Source of the DNA: Pyxicephalus adspersus
Lineage: Eukaryota; Chordata; Amphibia; Anura; Pyxicephalidae
Reading direction: 5' to 3'
NCBI RefSeq assembly: GCF_032062135.1
Contig: NC_092859.1
Coordinates: 156,006,599 to 156,070,598, forward strand
DNA: 64,000 nt
Shown: piece after piece, positions 56,089 to 64,000 of the stretch
Layout: each line of letters starts with the position of its first letter
How positions within the stretch are numbered: position 1 is the stretch's first letter
Program-made: the position numbers and the translations under genes
The notes under the pieces: model-generated
The model's database searches: none
What the model saw: only the letters and a program-made list of their open reading frames with translations
What the model was told of the DNA's origin: nothing

Positions 56089-56091
56089 TGA
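56089..56091 (+). other. in-frame TGA breaking RNase H
   Basis: TGA follows LMRQLVLR, and the same frame continues with family-like sequence MQHNIFVFARHIPGV. A single substitution explains it. Sequencing error or programmed readthrough cannot be excluded. Confidence 0.75.
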
Positions 56092-56171
56092 ATGCAACAT
56101 AATATTTTTGTTTTTGCGCGACATATCCCAGGGGTGTATAATGTTATTGCTGACGCTTTGTCTCGTTTGCA

Positions 56172-57653
56172 GTGGGCCAAGTTTCGAGAGTTGGCGCCAG
56201 AGGCGGAGCAATGCGGTTGGCCGTGTCCGGAGCGGTTATGGGACATTGCGTTGGGATTTTGAATGGTTTGATTCGGCGGTCGGTGAGTGAGCGCACTTGG
56301 GGGGCGTATTCGGCAGTTTGGGCGGCATGGGAAGGTTTGTGTGAGCGGTTGGAGTTTGGGGCCACGGTAAGTGAAGCGTTACAGGTTTTATTGTATTGGT
56401 TGGTGCAGGAATTTACTAGGGGTGTGTCAGTCTCGGCCATGAACAGATTGCTGGCAGGGATGGCATTTTGGTTTAAGAGGCAGGGTTGGCGGGACTTGAC
56501 GAAAGACTTTTTAGTGCGGCAGGCAGTGAAGGGTTACAAGAGGGGGCTTAAGAGTCGGGACAGGAGGAGGCCTGTGTCATTTGGGATGTTGCAAGATTTA
56601 GTGGGGCAATTACGGGGTGTGTGTAGTAGTGGTTATGAACGGGTGTTGTTCAGGGCGGCATTTTGTTTAGCATTCTTTGGAGCCATGAGAGTAAGTGAAC
56701 TGGTTAGCCCAACTAGGGTGGTGCCGGGAGGGATATTGGTGGAAGACATAGAGTGTTCGGGGGAGGAGCTTAGCATGTGGATCAGGAGGTCTAAGACGGA
56801 TCAAAGTGGTAAAGGTTTGGGGGTGAGGGTCTTTAGATTGGGGGGTGGGTCTGAGGTTTGCCCGGTTCAGGCGGTGGAGGATTTACTGGCAGTGAGGGGA
56901 CTGGAAAGGGGCCCTCTTTTGATGCACGTGGATGGGTCTTTCTTGTCTAAATTTCAATTCACGGCGGTTTTTAAGAAATGCTTGGCGGAGTTGGGCAGGG
57001 ATGGGGAAGTTTTCTCTTCCCATTCCTTTCGGATTGGGGCTGCGACAGAAGCAGCTCGGTGGGGGTTGAATGAGGTTTTGGGGGTGAATGTTTGTGATTT
57101 ATTTGTTTGTTTTGTAGGTCCTCAGCAGTGCTTGGTCTGGATCGTGGGACATTCTTACGTCTGGTGGGGTGCAAAGCGGGCAGATGTCAGGCCAGAGGGA
57201 CGTCAGTTAGGATTTCCCAGGAGTGAAGCGTCGATTCGCTGGATAGGCGTGCGTGGCATGCTTTGGAGCAGGATGGTGCCGGAACTGAGGAGATGTGCGG
57301 CGCTGGATAGAGCTCCGGATGTGGTGGTCATGCACGCTGGAGGTAATGATTTGGGCAAGAGGGCTATGAAAGGTTTGGTCAGGGATGTGCGCTTGGATTT
57401 TTTGCGATTGCAGTTGGAATTTCCAGGGACGGTGTTTGTGTGGTCTGATATTGTGGCTCGGTCGGTGTGGCGTGGGGCGAGGTCTGTTGAGAGGCTTAAC
57501 AAAGCTAGAATAAAGGTGAATAAGGAGGTGGGGAGGTTTGTGGCCAGGAATGGTGGTGTGGTTGTTCGGCATAGGGAGCTGGAGGAGGATACGTGGCGAT
57601 TTTTGCGGAAGGATGGGGTGCACTTGAATGATGTGGGGACGGATTTGTGGTGA
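56172..57653 (+). pseudogene. tyrosine recombinase fused to SGNH hydrolase
   Basis: A 493-codon frame overlaps the RT/RNase H frame by 91 bases. Residues 25-300 are the tyrosine recombinase: an N-terminal SAM-like region (SVSERTWGAYSAVWAAWEGL), then catalytic Arg173 in GAMRVSELVSP, Lys208 in RRSKTDQ, and His284-x-x-Arg287 in SHSFRIGAATEAARWGL. The expected GRW...Y segment with the nucleophilic tyrosine is absent. From about residue 322 an SGNH hydrolase follows: WIVGHSYVWW with Ser328 (GHS instead of GDS), HAGGNDLG with Asn392, and KDGVHLNDVG with Asp481 and His484. The TGA at 57651-57653 interrupts a frame that continues to 57713. The recombinase would insert circular cDNA; the role of the SGNH domain in Ngaro elements is not known. 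First Met uncertain. The recombinase cannot be active as it stands. Confidence 0.8.
57084..57117 (+). other. intron-like tract replacing the recombinase C-terminus
   Basis: The 34 bases from GTGAATGT to TTTGTAG begin GT and end AG, with a T-rich run TTTATTTGTTTGTTTTGTAG exactly like a 3' splice site. The length is not a multiple of three and is too short for a vertebrate intron. It is best read as the 3' remnant of an intron that lay between recombinase and hydrolase exons. Confidence 0.5.
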
Positions 57654-58190
57654 CTTGGGGTGCAGGATGGGGTGCAAAGAGCAATCCGTGTGTGGAGGGG
57701 CGCACGGGTGTGAGATTTCCCACCAGTGCACTGTGGCGGTTGAGGTTGGGGGAAGGTAAGAGTCTGGTTTAATTATGGTTGGGGGGGGGGCACCCAAGGT
57801 GGTGGTAAACCACCCTCCCCCTTCGGTTAAGTGGAATGTTGGAGGCCCCTTGGTGGTGCTGTGCTGCTAAGGGGCTAGAGTGGTATGATGGTGGTGTTCA
57901 AGGAAAAGTGGTGTGGCGGACTTTGCCTTCCGGACCGGCAACCTAGTGGTTTTGGGTGATAGATCAGTTTGTTAAGGGTTAATGTTAATTGTGTTAAGTA
58001 CAGTTATGTTAAATGTTCTGTTTAAATGTTATTTAAATGTTATTTAAATTTATCCTTGCCAGCCAATTTAAAATGCATACAGGTGTGGAGTTTTCATTTG
58101 AAGAGGGAGGAGTGGGGCTGGCGAGGAGCAAAGGTAAAAGTGGGTATCAAAGGTGGTGTAAATGGGGGGGGGAAGACTGGAGGGCAGGAT
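57654..58190 (+). other. Ngaro 3' region
   Basis: 57654-57713 continues the hydrolase frame after the TGA (GVQDGVQRAIRVWRG). Beyond it is noncoding G-rich DNA with G runs near 57780 and 58160, ACCACCCTCCCCCTTCGG near 57810, and an AT-rich zone (58010-58060) with three TTTAAATGTTA words. Split direct repeats typical of the group are expected here but not identified. Confidence 0.5.
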
Positions 58191-59792
58191 ACGGGCTCCC
58201 ATAGTCATGTAACTTCTAGGGGTGATTTGTCACCCCTGCTGCTTCAAAAGACTGAAATCAGTGCTATATGCAAATGCTTGTGCAACCATTTTTAGAAAAT
58301 GTATCAATACAGAAAAAGTAAAATAATAATGGAAATGTTTTACTAGGCCTTGCAAACATTTGCAAAAAGTTTATCAGTGACAGTCTGTTACTCTTCCGGT
58401 TTGCCCAGTGTTTAACTGTAGGTGCCCAGGGGTGGATAATGCTGTAGTATTTACTGCTACTCTGAACCCAGCCTTGACATTTCTAAATGTTTCCTACAAA
58501 AAACAGAAATGTCTGTTGAGTTCAGGTCTGCTTTGAACTTACAGTTTACCTTTGTATCACCTTCTTACAGAAGTACCCATGAGCATTGGTTTTCGACAAG
58601 TGCACACATGGGCATTGTTAATTATGTTTTGTATTTGTACTCCTCCGTATCTGTTCACATTTTCACCCTTTTCTCTTAATCAGTTTATTGTACAGCCTGC
58701 CTTTTCACCTCATTGTGCCGTTTCACATCTGCCATTCAGATTGTTCTTTTTTTTTTGCCCTATTTCGAGATTCTTGCCATGACTAATAAAGATCACTGTA
58801 ATTCTGAAAATACAATACTAGCCCATTTGCCTGTCTCTTCAAAATTGCCTTCACCTAAAGAGTACATCTATAAATAACACCTGACATATATTACGTACTG
58901 GAAAAAAATCAAGGTTATCACTCAGGCAAATTAGACTTTTAAATTTCATTGTGCCAATTTCGTACTACAAATCCCCTTTGTGACATCTCTACACACAAAA
59001 CACCCCACCCCCCACTTTGGAATGTTAAAATTCCAAAGGAAGGAGCACAGGTCTAATACTTGTGCAACCTTGCTAAGTCAATTCATTTTTCTGCCTGTCA
59101 GCTACAACAAAATTAAATTAAACCTCTGTTATACAATTTTAGGGCAAAGATTTCACGACTGTAAAAATGCTCTGTTGTTAGAAATTATTTTTATGAGCTT
59201 TGCGTATACGTACTGGCTTTTCTAATAGAAACTAAATGGTAAATTACAGGAAACCTGGCCCAGTAGGAACAGAAACCATCTGCTTGTTGGATAGAATTTT
59301 GTGACTCCAGGCTGCCATACCCTCTGTCTGTGTCCAACCAATGGTATCCACTATCTGCAAAGGATTCTGGGAAATTGGCATTATGGCTAGGATTCTGCTC
59401 ATGTAATTGTAGAAGACATGAGGTCTTTTTGGCAGCCTATGGTACTTATTGTGCCATCTGGTAAGCATAAACACATACAAAATACAGACAATGGAAGCAA
59501 TCCAGCTAACTCACTGTTGGTGTTCTCAGTGAAATAGACTGGTTTCATTCAAGCAGCAGAATCAGTTAGTTAACCTTTTAAATGGTTGGGCCACCTCAGG
59601 ACAGACTAAAATCTGTTCACAGTCATGGAAGAGGTCCATGATAGTTTTTATGTCATACTATTTTGCTATTACTATTCATGCATTTATGTAACAAAGAGTG
59701 ATGTAAGGCAATCCACAACTAAGCAGAAATAATCTTTTGTCTTTCTTTCTAGTCTTAGTCCAATGGACATATCATTGGTCAACGTGCAATAC
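58191..59792. other. noncoding DNA; family C right end near 58505-58535
   Basis: TGTTGAGTTCAGGTCTGCTT at about 58514 matches the family C terminus. Otherwise no gene or repeat is recognised. ORFs are 89 codons or fewer. Confidence 0.35.
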
Positions 59793-59936
59793 TAGTGTTG
59801 GTGAACAGTTGACTTTTATACTTTCTCTGGGTGCTCAGGGAGGAGGAATTCCCCACTGATTAAATCTCATAGTGACACCTGGAAACATATGGCAGCCTCT
59901 CTGCCTCCTGATTCCTCCTGTGAGTGCGTAGCTTCT
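59793..59936 (+). mobile_element. possible hAT-like (family D) fragment cutting a LINE
   Basis: TAGTGTTGGTGAACAGTTGA at 59793 resembles the TAGTGTTGGTC terminus of family D. The sequence then runs to the point where the LINE reading frame stops making sense (59937). No right end is visible. Confidence 0.3.
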
Positions 59937-61022
59937 CTAATCTCCATCAGTGATAGAGGAACATGCCAATAAAAGGGATCTGTGCAGGGACGCAAAGCAG
60001 TTTGAGAAAAGGTTGTGGTCAAGGTTACGGATATCTCTCTGCCATTGACCAAGTCTGGGATGTGGCAAGGGAGGGCAAGGGTTAGATAGGTTGAAAGTGA
60101 TGAGGTTATGATCAGAGAGGGGGAATGGTGAGTTGTCAAGGAGGGTGAGGTTGCAGAGTTTAGAAAATACCAGGTCTAAAGTGTGTCGGGCTATGTGTGT
60201 GGGGCCATTGATGTGCTGTGTGAGTCCAAATGAGGAGGTAATGGAAAGCAGTTTGGCTGAGGAGGGAAGGTTGGGCTCATCCAGTGCAACATTAAAATCA
60301 CCAAGGATTAGGGTGGGCAGGTCATGGGAAAGAATGTGAGGGAGCCAGGATGCAAAGTTATCCACAAATTGTGATACTGGGCCAGGGGGGCGGTAGACAA
60401 CAGCAACAATGAGGGGTAAGAGGCCAAAGAGTCGGACAGAGTGGACTTCAAATGAAGTGAAAATGAGAGAGGGTGGGGTAGGAAGGACTCTGTATGTACA
60501 GTTAGGTGGGAGAAGGAGACCCACACCACCCCCGACTTTGTTGCCAGGTCTGGGGGTATGTGTAAAGTGCAGGCCTCCATAGGAGAGAGCAGCAGCAGAG
60601 GCAGAGGAGGAAAGCCAAGTTTCAGTGAGAGCAAGAAAGTTGAGAGACTTAGAAAGGAGAAGGTTGTGTATGGAGGTTAATTTGTTGCCAACAGATCTGG
60701 GACTCCATAGACTGCCAGAGAGAGGGGGTAAGGACGTATGGGTAGGGTGAATGGGGATGAGGTTAGGAGAAGGGAATGTCTTGCTGAGAGTATATGGAAG
60801 GGGGAGGCTGTGTGGGGGACCAGGGTTGGGTGAGATGTCACCAGAGAGTAACAGTAAAGTAAAAAGGTACAGGAGCACAGACAGAGAAATAAGGAGAGTG
60901 AAGGAGCAGAGAGACAATGAGTTATCAGACTGGGGAGTGCAGGGAGTAGTGCCAACAAAGAGAGAGAAGGATGAATAATACATTTTACAGATAATTGGGA
61001 ACCATATGCGTACAATAAACAA
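59937..61022 (-). pseudogene. CR1/L2-type LINE ORF2, endonuclease portion
   Basis: A 361-codon minus-strand frame. Residues about 45-61 are a hydrophobic stretch (FTLLISLSVLLYLFTLLLL) followed directly by SGDISPNPGP, a 2A-like motif seen at the N-terminus of several APE-type LINEs. The endonuclease domain follows: SVGNKLTSIHNLLL, LALTETWL with catalytic Glu, VVYRPPG, LILGDFNV with Asp and Asn, and PLSDHNLITFNL with the final Asp-His. It is therefore an apurinic-type nuclease that would nick target DNA. The frame stops shortly after the domain; the reverse transcriptase and 3' end are missing, which is unusual since LINE copies normally lose their 5' side. The clade (CR1, L2 or Rex1) cannot be fixed from this part. 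Confidence 0.75.
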
Positions 61023-61307
61023 TGTGGCAAACTGAAGTCCAAGAGAAGCAGTCCAATAATATGGGTTCAGATGAGGCTTGTAAACTTGTTCCAGGAGTGA
61101 AGGATGATGATTCAGTCAGAGATGGTTTGATGAAATACCAGCTTAGAATGTTAGCAGCAGCAGAGAATGTGTTGGAGTCCAGGTGGATAAATCAGTCCAA
61201 AGGCAGGAGGTAGAAGTTGTAGAGTAAAATAGTATGTCCAAATCTGTTCCAATGCCTGTGTCAATTCCCTGGATTAATTCCCATAGCACTTATAATTTGG
61301 GCACTTG
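61023..61307 (-). other. probable LINE 5' leader and unresolved DNA
   Basis: On the minus strand the sequence before the ATG stays open for stretches and has CTCTGCTGCTGCTAACATTC-type text typical of LINE leaders. I could not define the 5' end of the element. Confidence 0.3.
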
Positions 61308-61366
61308 AGATTCACTGATGAAAATGTATCTTCTCCAGCTTTGGAGAGCTTAAAAAAGTTAGGCCC
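61308..61366. mobile_element. family A foldback MITE, right-arm fragment
   Basis: GATTCACTGATGAAAATGTA, CTCCAGCTTTGGAGAGCTTA and AGTTAGGCCC match the right arm of subtype 1. Confidence 0.55.
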
Positions 61367-61712
61367 AGTGTCTTCAAAGAACTCTGGAAGGAGCACCGAG
61401 TGATCTCATTTGATCGCTTTCACTTCCAGTCTAATGCTCTCTCTCCATAGTTGGCTGCACTTCATAACCCTGAACATGTTTCTTGACAGTGACAATGGTG
61501 GACCAAGTCTGGTCAATGGTGGTTATTTCCTGAATAAATTTAGGCTGTTTACTTACCAGAGTAGGTTTCCACCTTGCATGGGATAATTCCCCTATCTTGG
61601 TGGATGTGGTGATAGGCCACATTGCAAAGAATATCCAGTCATGTGCATGTAAACAAGCTTGTACATGATTGGATGGTTTAAGTCAGCAAAGGTTTATCTT
61701 ATTTACTAATGA
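61367..61712. other. noncoding DNA, nothing recognised
   Basis: No gene or clear repeat. Confidence 0.4.
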
Positions 61713-61955
61713 GGGGTTGGCTCAGTGGCTAGGATTCTGGCCTTTGCAGCACTAGGTGTCTGGTTCAAACTCACTACCTGAGTTTTCATATTCTCCCTGT
61801 GTTTGCATGGGTTTCCTCCGGGTACTCTCACAGTCCTAACACATGCAGTTAGGTTAATTGGATTCTCATCAAAATTGACCTCAGACCATGGTAATGACAT
61901 ATGACTATGAAGGGGACATTAGATTGTGAGCCCTTTTTAAGAATAGTAAATCAAC
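61713..61955 (+). mobile_element. tRNA-derived SINE
   Basis: The head contains a Pol III A box TGGCTCAGTGG (61718-61728) and a B box GGTTCAAACTC (61762-61772), about 44 bases apart as in tRNA genes. The body GTTTGCATGGGTTTCCTCCG, CAGTTAGGTTAATTGG and GATTGTGAGCCC is shared with the minus-strand copy at 39.3 kb. The usual CTATATAAATA tail is missing, so the 3' end is truncated or decayed. It does not fold as a tRNA gene and is not annotated as one. Confidence 0.7.
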
Positions 61956-62454
61956 CACATTCTGCTAGCTGCCTTTAGTTTGCATTACTGGCATGGTAAT
62001 AACATGGGTGGACAGCTGAAAAACAAGGATAAGATGTTACCACTTTAAAATCAAAAGAGTATGAACAAGAACCTTCATGGCAGGATCACCAGGTATTATT
62101 TTATTATGAGCTATAAATCATTTGAAGGACATTTAGTACTGAGCTTCCTTTGCCACTCAGTTATAGAAACTCATTGAGAACTCATGTTTTAAATCATATC
62201 TGCTGTCACTGGCTTAAATATGTAATTATTATTTATTATTGTATATATTTTAGGCTAAATTGGGTGTTAAATAGACACTTTTGTACTTGGCGTTTTTTAC
62301 TGTATAAGGATATATGCTGGGCTATTAGTTTATAATAAACTGTGTTGCATGGTTGCAGCAAGATTTGTAGATTGTATGAAAATGTAAATGTATTTGCCAA
62401 GCTATTTCTATTACTTATTGTCCTTACTCCCCAATAGGAGACACTCCAAAAGTT
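61956..62454. other. noncoding DNA, LTR-like region suspected
   Basis: ACTGTATAAGGATATATGC (about 62302) followed 30 bases later by AATAAA (62334) and a 120-base stretch ending at a primer-binding-site-like sequence would fit the U3-R-U5 order of an LTR. No second LTR copy is seen, so this is weak. Confidence 0.2.
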
Positions 62455-62472
62455 TGGTGCCCGAACTCTGAA
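62455..62472 (+). promoter_or_regulatory. possible retroviral primer-binding site
   Basis: TGGTGCCCGAAC followed by TCTGAA. The first 12 bases differ at one position from the lysine-tRNA primer site TGGCGCCCGAAC; the last six do not match. A chance match is quite possible. Confidence 0.25.
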
Positions 62473-62478
62473 CCAGCC

Positions 62479-62655
62479 ATGGATAAGGTAACAGTAAAGG
62501 CAGCTATTCCTCCTGGGGATAAAAATATAGTAGAAATAGGAATTCCAGCAATGTCTATCTTTGGCTGGGTAGCCCCTCTGCTAATAAAGGATCATGACAC
62601 ATCTGTCAGCTTGACTTGGGTATGGAGGATGGACCATTTGCGGATGACTAATTGA
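62479..62655 (+). CDS. 58-codon ORF after the primer-site-like sequence, unknown
   Basis: ATG at 62479 lies seven bases after the putative primer-binding site and opens a frame beginning MDKVTVKAAIPPGDKN and ending at TGA 62653-62655. The peptide has balanced composition, with Pro-Pro-Gly and IFGWVAPLL segments, and reads more like a protein than most ORFs here. If the LTR idea is right it would be the start of a truncated gag-like frame. I do not recognise it as any family, and it may be fortuitous. Confidence 0.2.
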   Translation: MDKVTVKAAIPPGDKNIVEIGIPAMSIFGWVAPLLIKDHDTSVSLTWVWRMDHLRMTN

Positions 62656-63509
62656 ACATTGTAGTGTCTAATGTTTGTTAGGATATAAAATACCTGTTTA
62701 TAAAAGAATACGTTTACATGAAAATATTAATTTATAAAGAATGCAGTGATCAGGGCTTCTATAGATATAACCTTGCATATTATGTTAGGAGTCTGTGACT
62801 GCTGTGAAACATAATTTTGCTCTCCTTTACATGGCACTAATAGGTTTATTTTAAAAAATGATCCAGATCTAGAAAAGATTCATTTTTTTACTGAAATAAC
62901 ACATTCTAATTTAACTGCTCACTGTGAACTTTGTGCATTAGATTCTGGCCTAATTTCTTACACTTTTGGCTAGTCCTTTTCTTACTATTGGATTTGACCC
63001 TTTTCATTTATTGGATTTTGTTCCTTTCCATTATGGAGGCTCTATATTATATATGGGTGTTAGTTAGGACAGTGTGCATGCATTGGTAGAAACATCAGCT
63101 CCACCAAGGCTTTCTGACATTTGTATGACTTTTCCCAAGAGTCAGGCCATGACTTGCATCCAAACCGAAGGCTCCTGAGAGGAGTACTAATACAGAGAGC
63201 TGTTTTCAGGAACCCTATGTACAGCACACTGTCCTCCCTTCCCACCAGTGATTATCTGGCTGCATTGCATGGAGGAAGCACAAAAGATCTAATGATGTAA
63301 TTACTGGGTCTAAAATAAACTATCCAATGGAAATCTAAGCAAAGCTTAAATGAATATAGGGAATGCATTTGCTTACTGTGGTTATAGTGGTGGGCATGGG
63401 GAATATTGTTGCATAGGGGAAGTGCAGAAGGAGGAGGAACATCTGATAATAGTTTAACTATTAGTTTCTCTGGGTTCACACCTTGCTAGTTGGACCTTCA
63501 TTTAGCTTT
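62656..63509. other. noncoding DNA, nothing recognised
   Basis: AT-rich with short ORFs (75 codons or fewer). Confidence 0.4.
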
Positions 63510-63666
63510 TTGAGAAACTAAACTCAAAAAAAAAAAAAAATACACCTACCTTCAATCCCGCAGGACACTCGGGGGGTGTCCTTCTTTAGGTCCCATGTCA
63601 TCCCGGCATCCGGCATCCGCCGATGCTCCGGAGGCCACCATCTTCGTCTTCTTTTCTGGGTCCTTT

Positions 63667-63711
63667 ATCCTACGTCACCTGACTCAGGCGCTAGATCAGG
63701 TGATGTAGGAT
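63667..63711. repeat. family C hairpin 1
   Basis: ATCCTACGTCACCTGA and TCAGGTGATGTAGGAT pair at 15 of 16 positions around a 13-base loop. Confidence 0.85.
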
Positions 63712-63727
63712 GAAAAAAAAAATTGCC

Positions 63728-63752
63728 GATCTCACTGCGCATGCGTGAGATC
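63728..63752. repeat. family C hairpin 2
   Basis: GATCTCAC and GTGAGATC flank TGCGCATGC. With one bulge and one mismatch the pairing extends outwards into AATTGC / GCAAATT. Confidence 0.8.
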
Positions 63753-63783
63753 AGCAAATTTTATTTTTTGCGCAAAAAGGATC

Positions 63784-63822
63784 CTTCTGCGCATGCCTAA
63801 GATGCTCAGGCATGCGCAGAAG
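63784..63822. repeat. family C hairpin 3
   Basis: CTTCTGCGCATGCCT and AGGCATGCGCAGAAG, 15 perfect pairs around a 9-base loop. Confidence 0.9.
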
Positions 63823-64000
63823 GGGTGGCAAAGAGCCTCCCGGGTTGCCTGACGTAGGTATCCTTGGAGGTTTTGTGCTCCCATTCATTCTCCACCACCT
63901 AGGCGGCTAGGAATTGGGGGGAGGTGCTTCACACTTTTTTTAAACAGGCCTTAGTGTGCAAGGAATGGTGTCTGGAGATAGGCCGGCAACTGACCAGGAG

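Larger units (their letters stand above)
54685..56262 (+). pseudogene. Ngaro reverse transcriptase / RNase H
   Basis: Frame open from 54685 to a TGA at 56089-56091, then open again to 56262 (526 codons in all, including about 71 hidden by N at 55651-55864). The N-terminal region KYPDKEAARVLERGFKEGF leads into the RT domain: LIVSPLGLVPKNEPGKFRLI, KADIEAAFR with catalytic Asp151, MGCSISCALFEKF, and YLDD with Asp219-Asp220. This is followed by FLGIELDT and LLGKLNFACR. After the gap, LELFPIVLAVELWG and FYCDNMGVVQAVNK (Asp440) mark RNase H. HIPGVYNVIADALSR, with its final Asp, lies after the TGA. The enzyme copies element RNA into DNA. The stop would remove the last RNase H segment. The frame is kept across the gap and its size suits the missing family sequence. 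The first Met is arbitrary; translation probably began upstream by splicing. Confidence 0.85.
54275..58190 (+). mobile_element. Ngaro-type tyrosine-recombinase retrotransposon
   Basis: The element runs 5' to 3' on the plus strand: G-rich leader (54300-54593), stub of ORF1, RT/RNase H frame, overlapping recombinase-SGNH frame, then a G-rich and later AT-rich 3' region to about 58190. DIRS-order elements replace integrase with a tyrosine recombinase and use split direct repeats. The SGNH domain, and the absence of a methyltransferase domain, point to Ngaro rather than DIRS. The split repeats could not be identified by eye, so both boundaries are approximate. Base composition (G-rich, C-poor) differs sharply from the flanks. 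Two TGA codons, a truncated ORF1 and a missing recombinase segment make the copy defective. No LTRs of the retroviral kind are present. Confidence 0.8.
63510..63950 (+). mobile_element. family C element with three hairpins
   Basis: Left part GAAACTAAACTC with an A15 tract, then CCGGAGGCCACCATCTTCGT, three successive inverted repeats (63667-63711, 63728-63752, 63784-63822), GACGTAGGTATCC and a T-rich right part. This copy keeps many CpGs and the most intact hairpins, so it is probably the youngest of the family in the window. No ORF. The right terminus is uncertain. Confidence 0.55.

Noticed and set aside
57150..57158. Reading the His-Ser-Tyr at 57150-57158 (GHSY) as the recombinase nucleophile
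   Set aside because: GHS is the first catalytic block of the SGNH domain, and Tyr329 is not in a recombinase-like context.
57207..57797. 196-codon minus-strand ORF rich in Pro, His and Ser
   Set aside because: It is the antisense shadow of the G-rich recombinase-SGNH frame.
59867..60139. 90-codon minus-strand ORF as the missing LINE reverse transcriptase
   Set aside because: No RT motif; it is a shifted frame through the end of the endonuclease portion and unrelated DNA.
61713..61790. Functional tRNA gene
   Set aside because: A and B boxes are present but the acceptor and anticodon stems do not pair; the body downstream is SINE sequence.

Overview
This window looks like intergenic or intronic DNA from a large, repeat-rich vertebrate genome. 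An anuran amphibian is the most likely source. The base composition is AT-rich, I found no host exon that I can support, and almost every recognisable feature is a transposable element or a derivative of one. The frog assignment is an inference from recalled amphibian repeat families (the short foldback element beginning GGCCTGATTTATTAAAG, the ACCTCCCTGGCGGT elements, the TAGTGTTGGTCGAAT hAT-like elements, Ngaro retrotransposons with an SGNH domain). It has not been checked against a database. Four runs of N (38361-38554, 39511-39953, 51897-52447, 55651-55864) are assembly gaps, and two of them fall inside mobile elements.

Layout. 1-9.8 kb: mostly featureless AT-rich DNA with two small DNA-transposon relics (foldback at 3.9 kb, hAT-like at 4.8-5.2 kb) and an unclassified repeat at 6.3 kb. 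9.8-26 kb: dense short nonautonomous elements. Five local families recur: A (foldback), B (~400-500 bp, begins or ends near GGGCTCCTGGTCCTC), C (TTAAAG-ended, rich in hairpins), D (TAGGGATGAGCGAG or TAGTGTTGGTC ends) and F (CCTCCCTGGCGGT ends), plus a striking CpG-rich element at 24.3-24.7 kb. 27.9-29.2 kb: a decayed Tc1-like transposon on the minus strand. 29.5-44 kb: more small elements, two A copies side by side, an L1/Tx1-like LINE fragment at 40 kb and a MITE with 35-bp inverted ends at 41.4-41.8 kb. 44.3-45.1 kb: an internally deleted mariner with intact ends. 46.5-47.0 kb: a second Tc1-like fragment on the plus strand. 51.7-52.8 kb: a hAT-like element with a probable 8-bp target duplication. 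53.8-54.1 kb: a LINE 3' end with its ATT tail.

The centrepiece is 54.3-58.2 kb, a tyrosine-recombinase retrotransposon of the Ngaro type on the plus strand. It has a stub of the first ORF that runs into a consensus splice donor, then reverse transcriptase/RNase H, then an overlapping frame in which the tyrosine recombinase is fused to an SGNH-hydrolase domain. The recombinase keeps its Arg, Lys and His-x-x-Arg, but the segment that should carry the catalytic tyrosine is replaced by an intron-like tract. Two TGA codons break the reading frames. At 59.9-61.0 kb lies a minus-strand LINE 5' portion with an endonuclease domain and a 2A-like GDISPNPGP motif. The last 3 kb hold a tRNA-derived SINE, a possible retroviral primer-binding site followed by a short ORF, and a well-preserved family C element with three successive hairpins.

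No cellular pathway or operon can be reconstructed here. The interest lies in how the elements are built, broken and nested.
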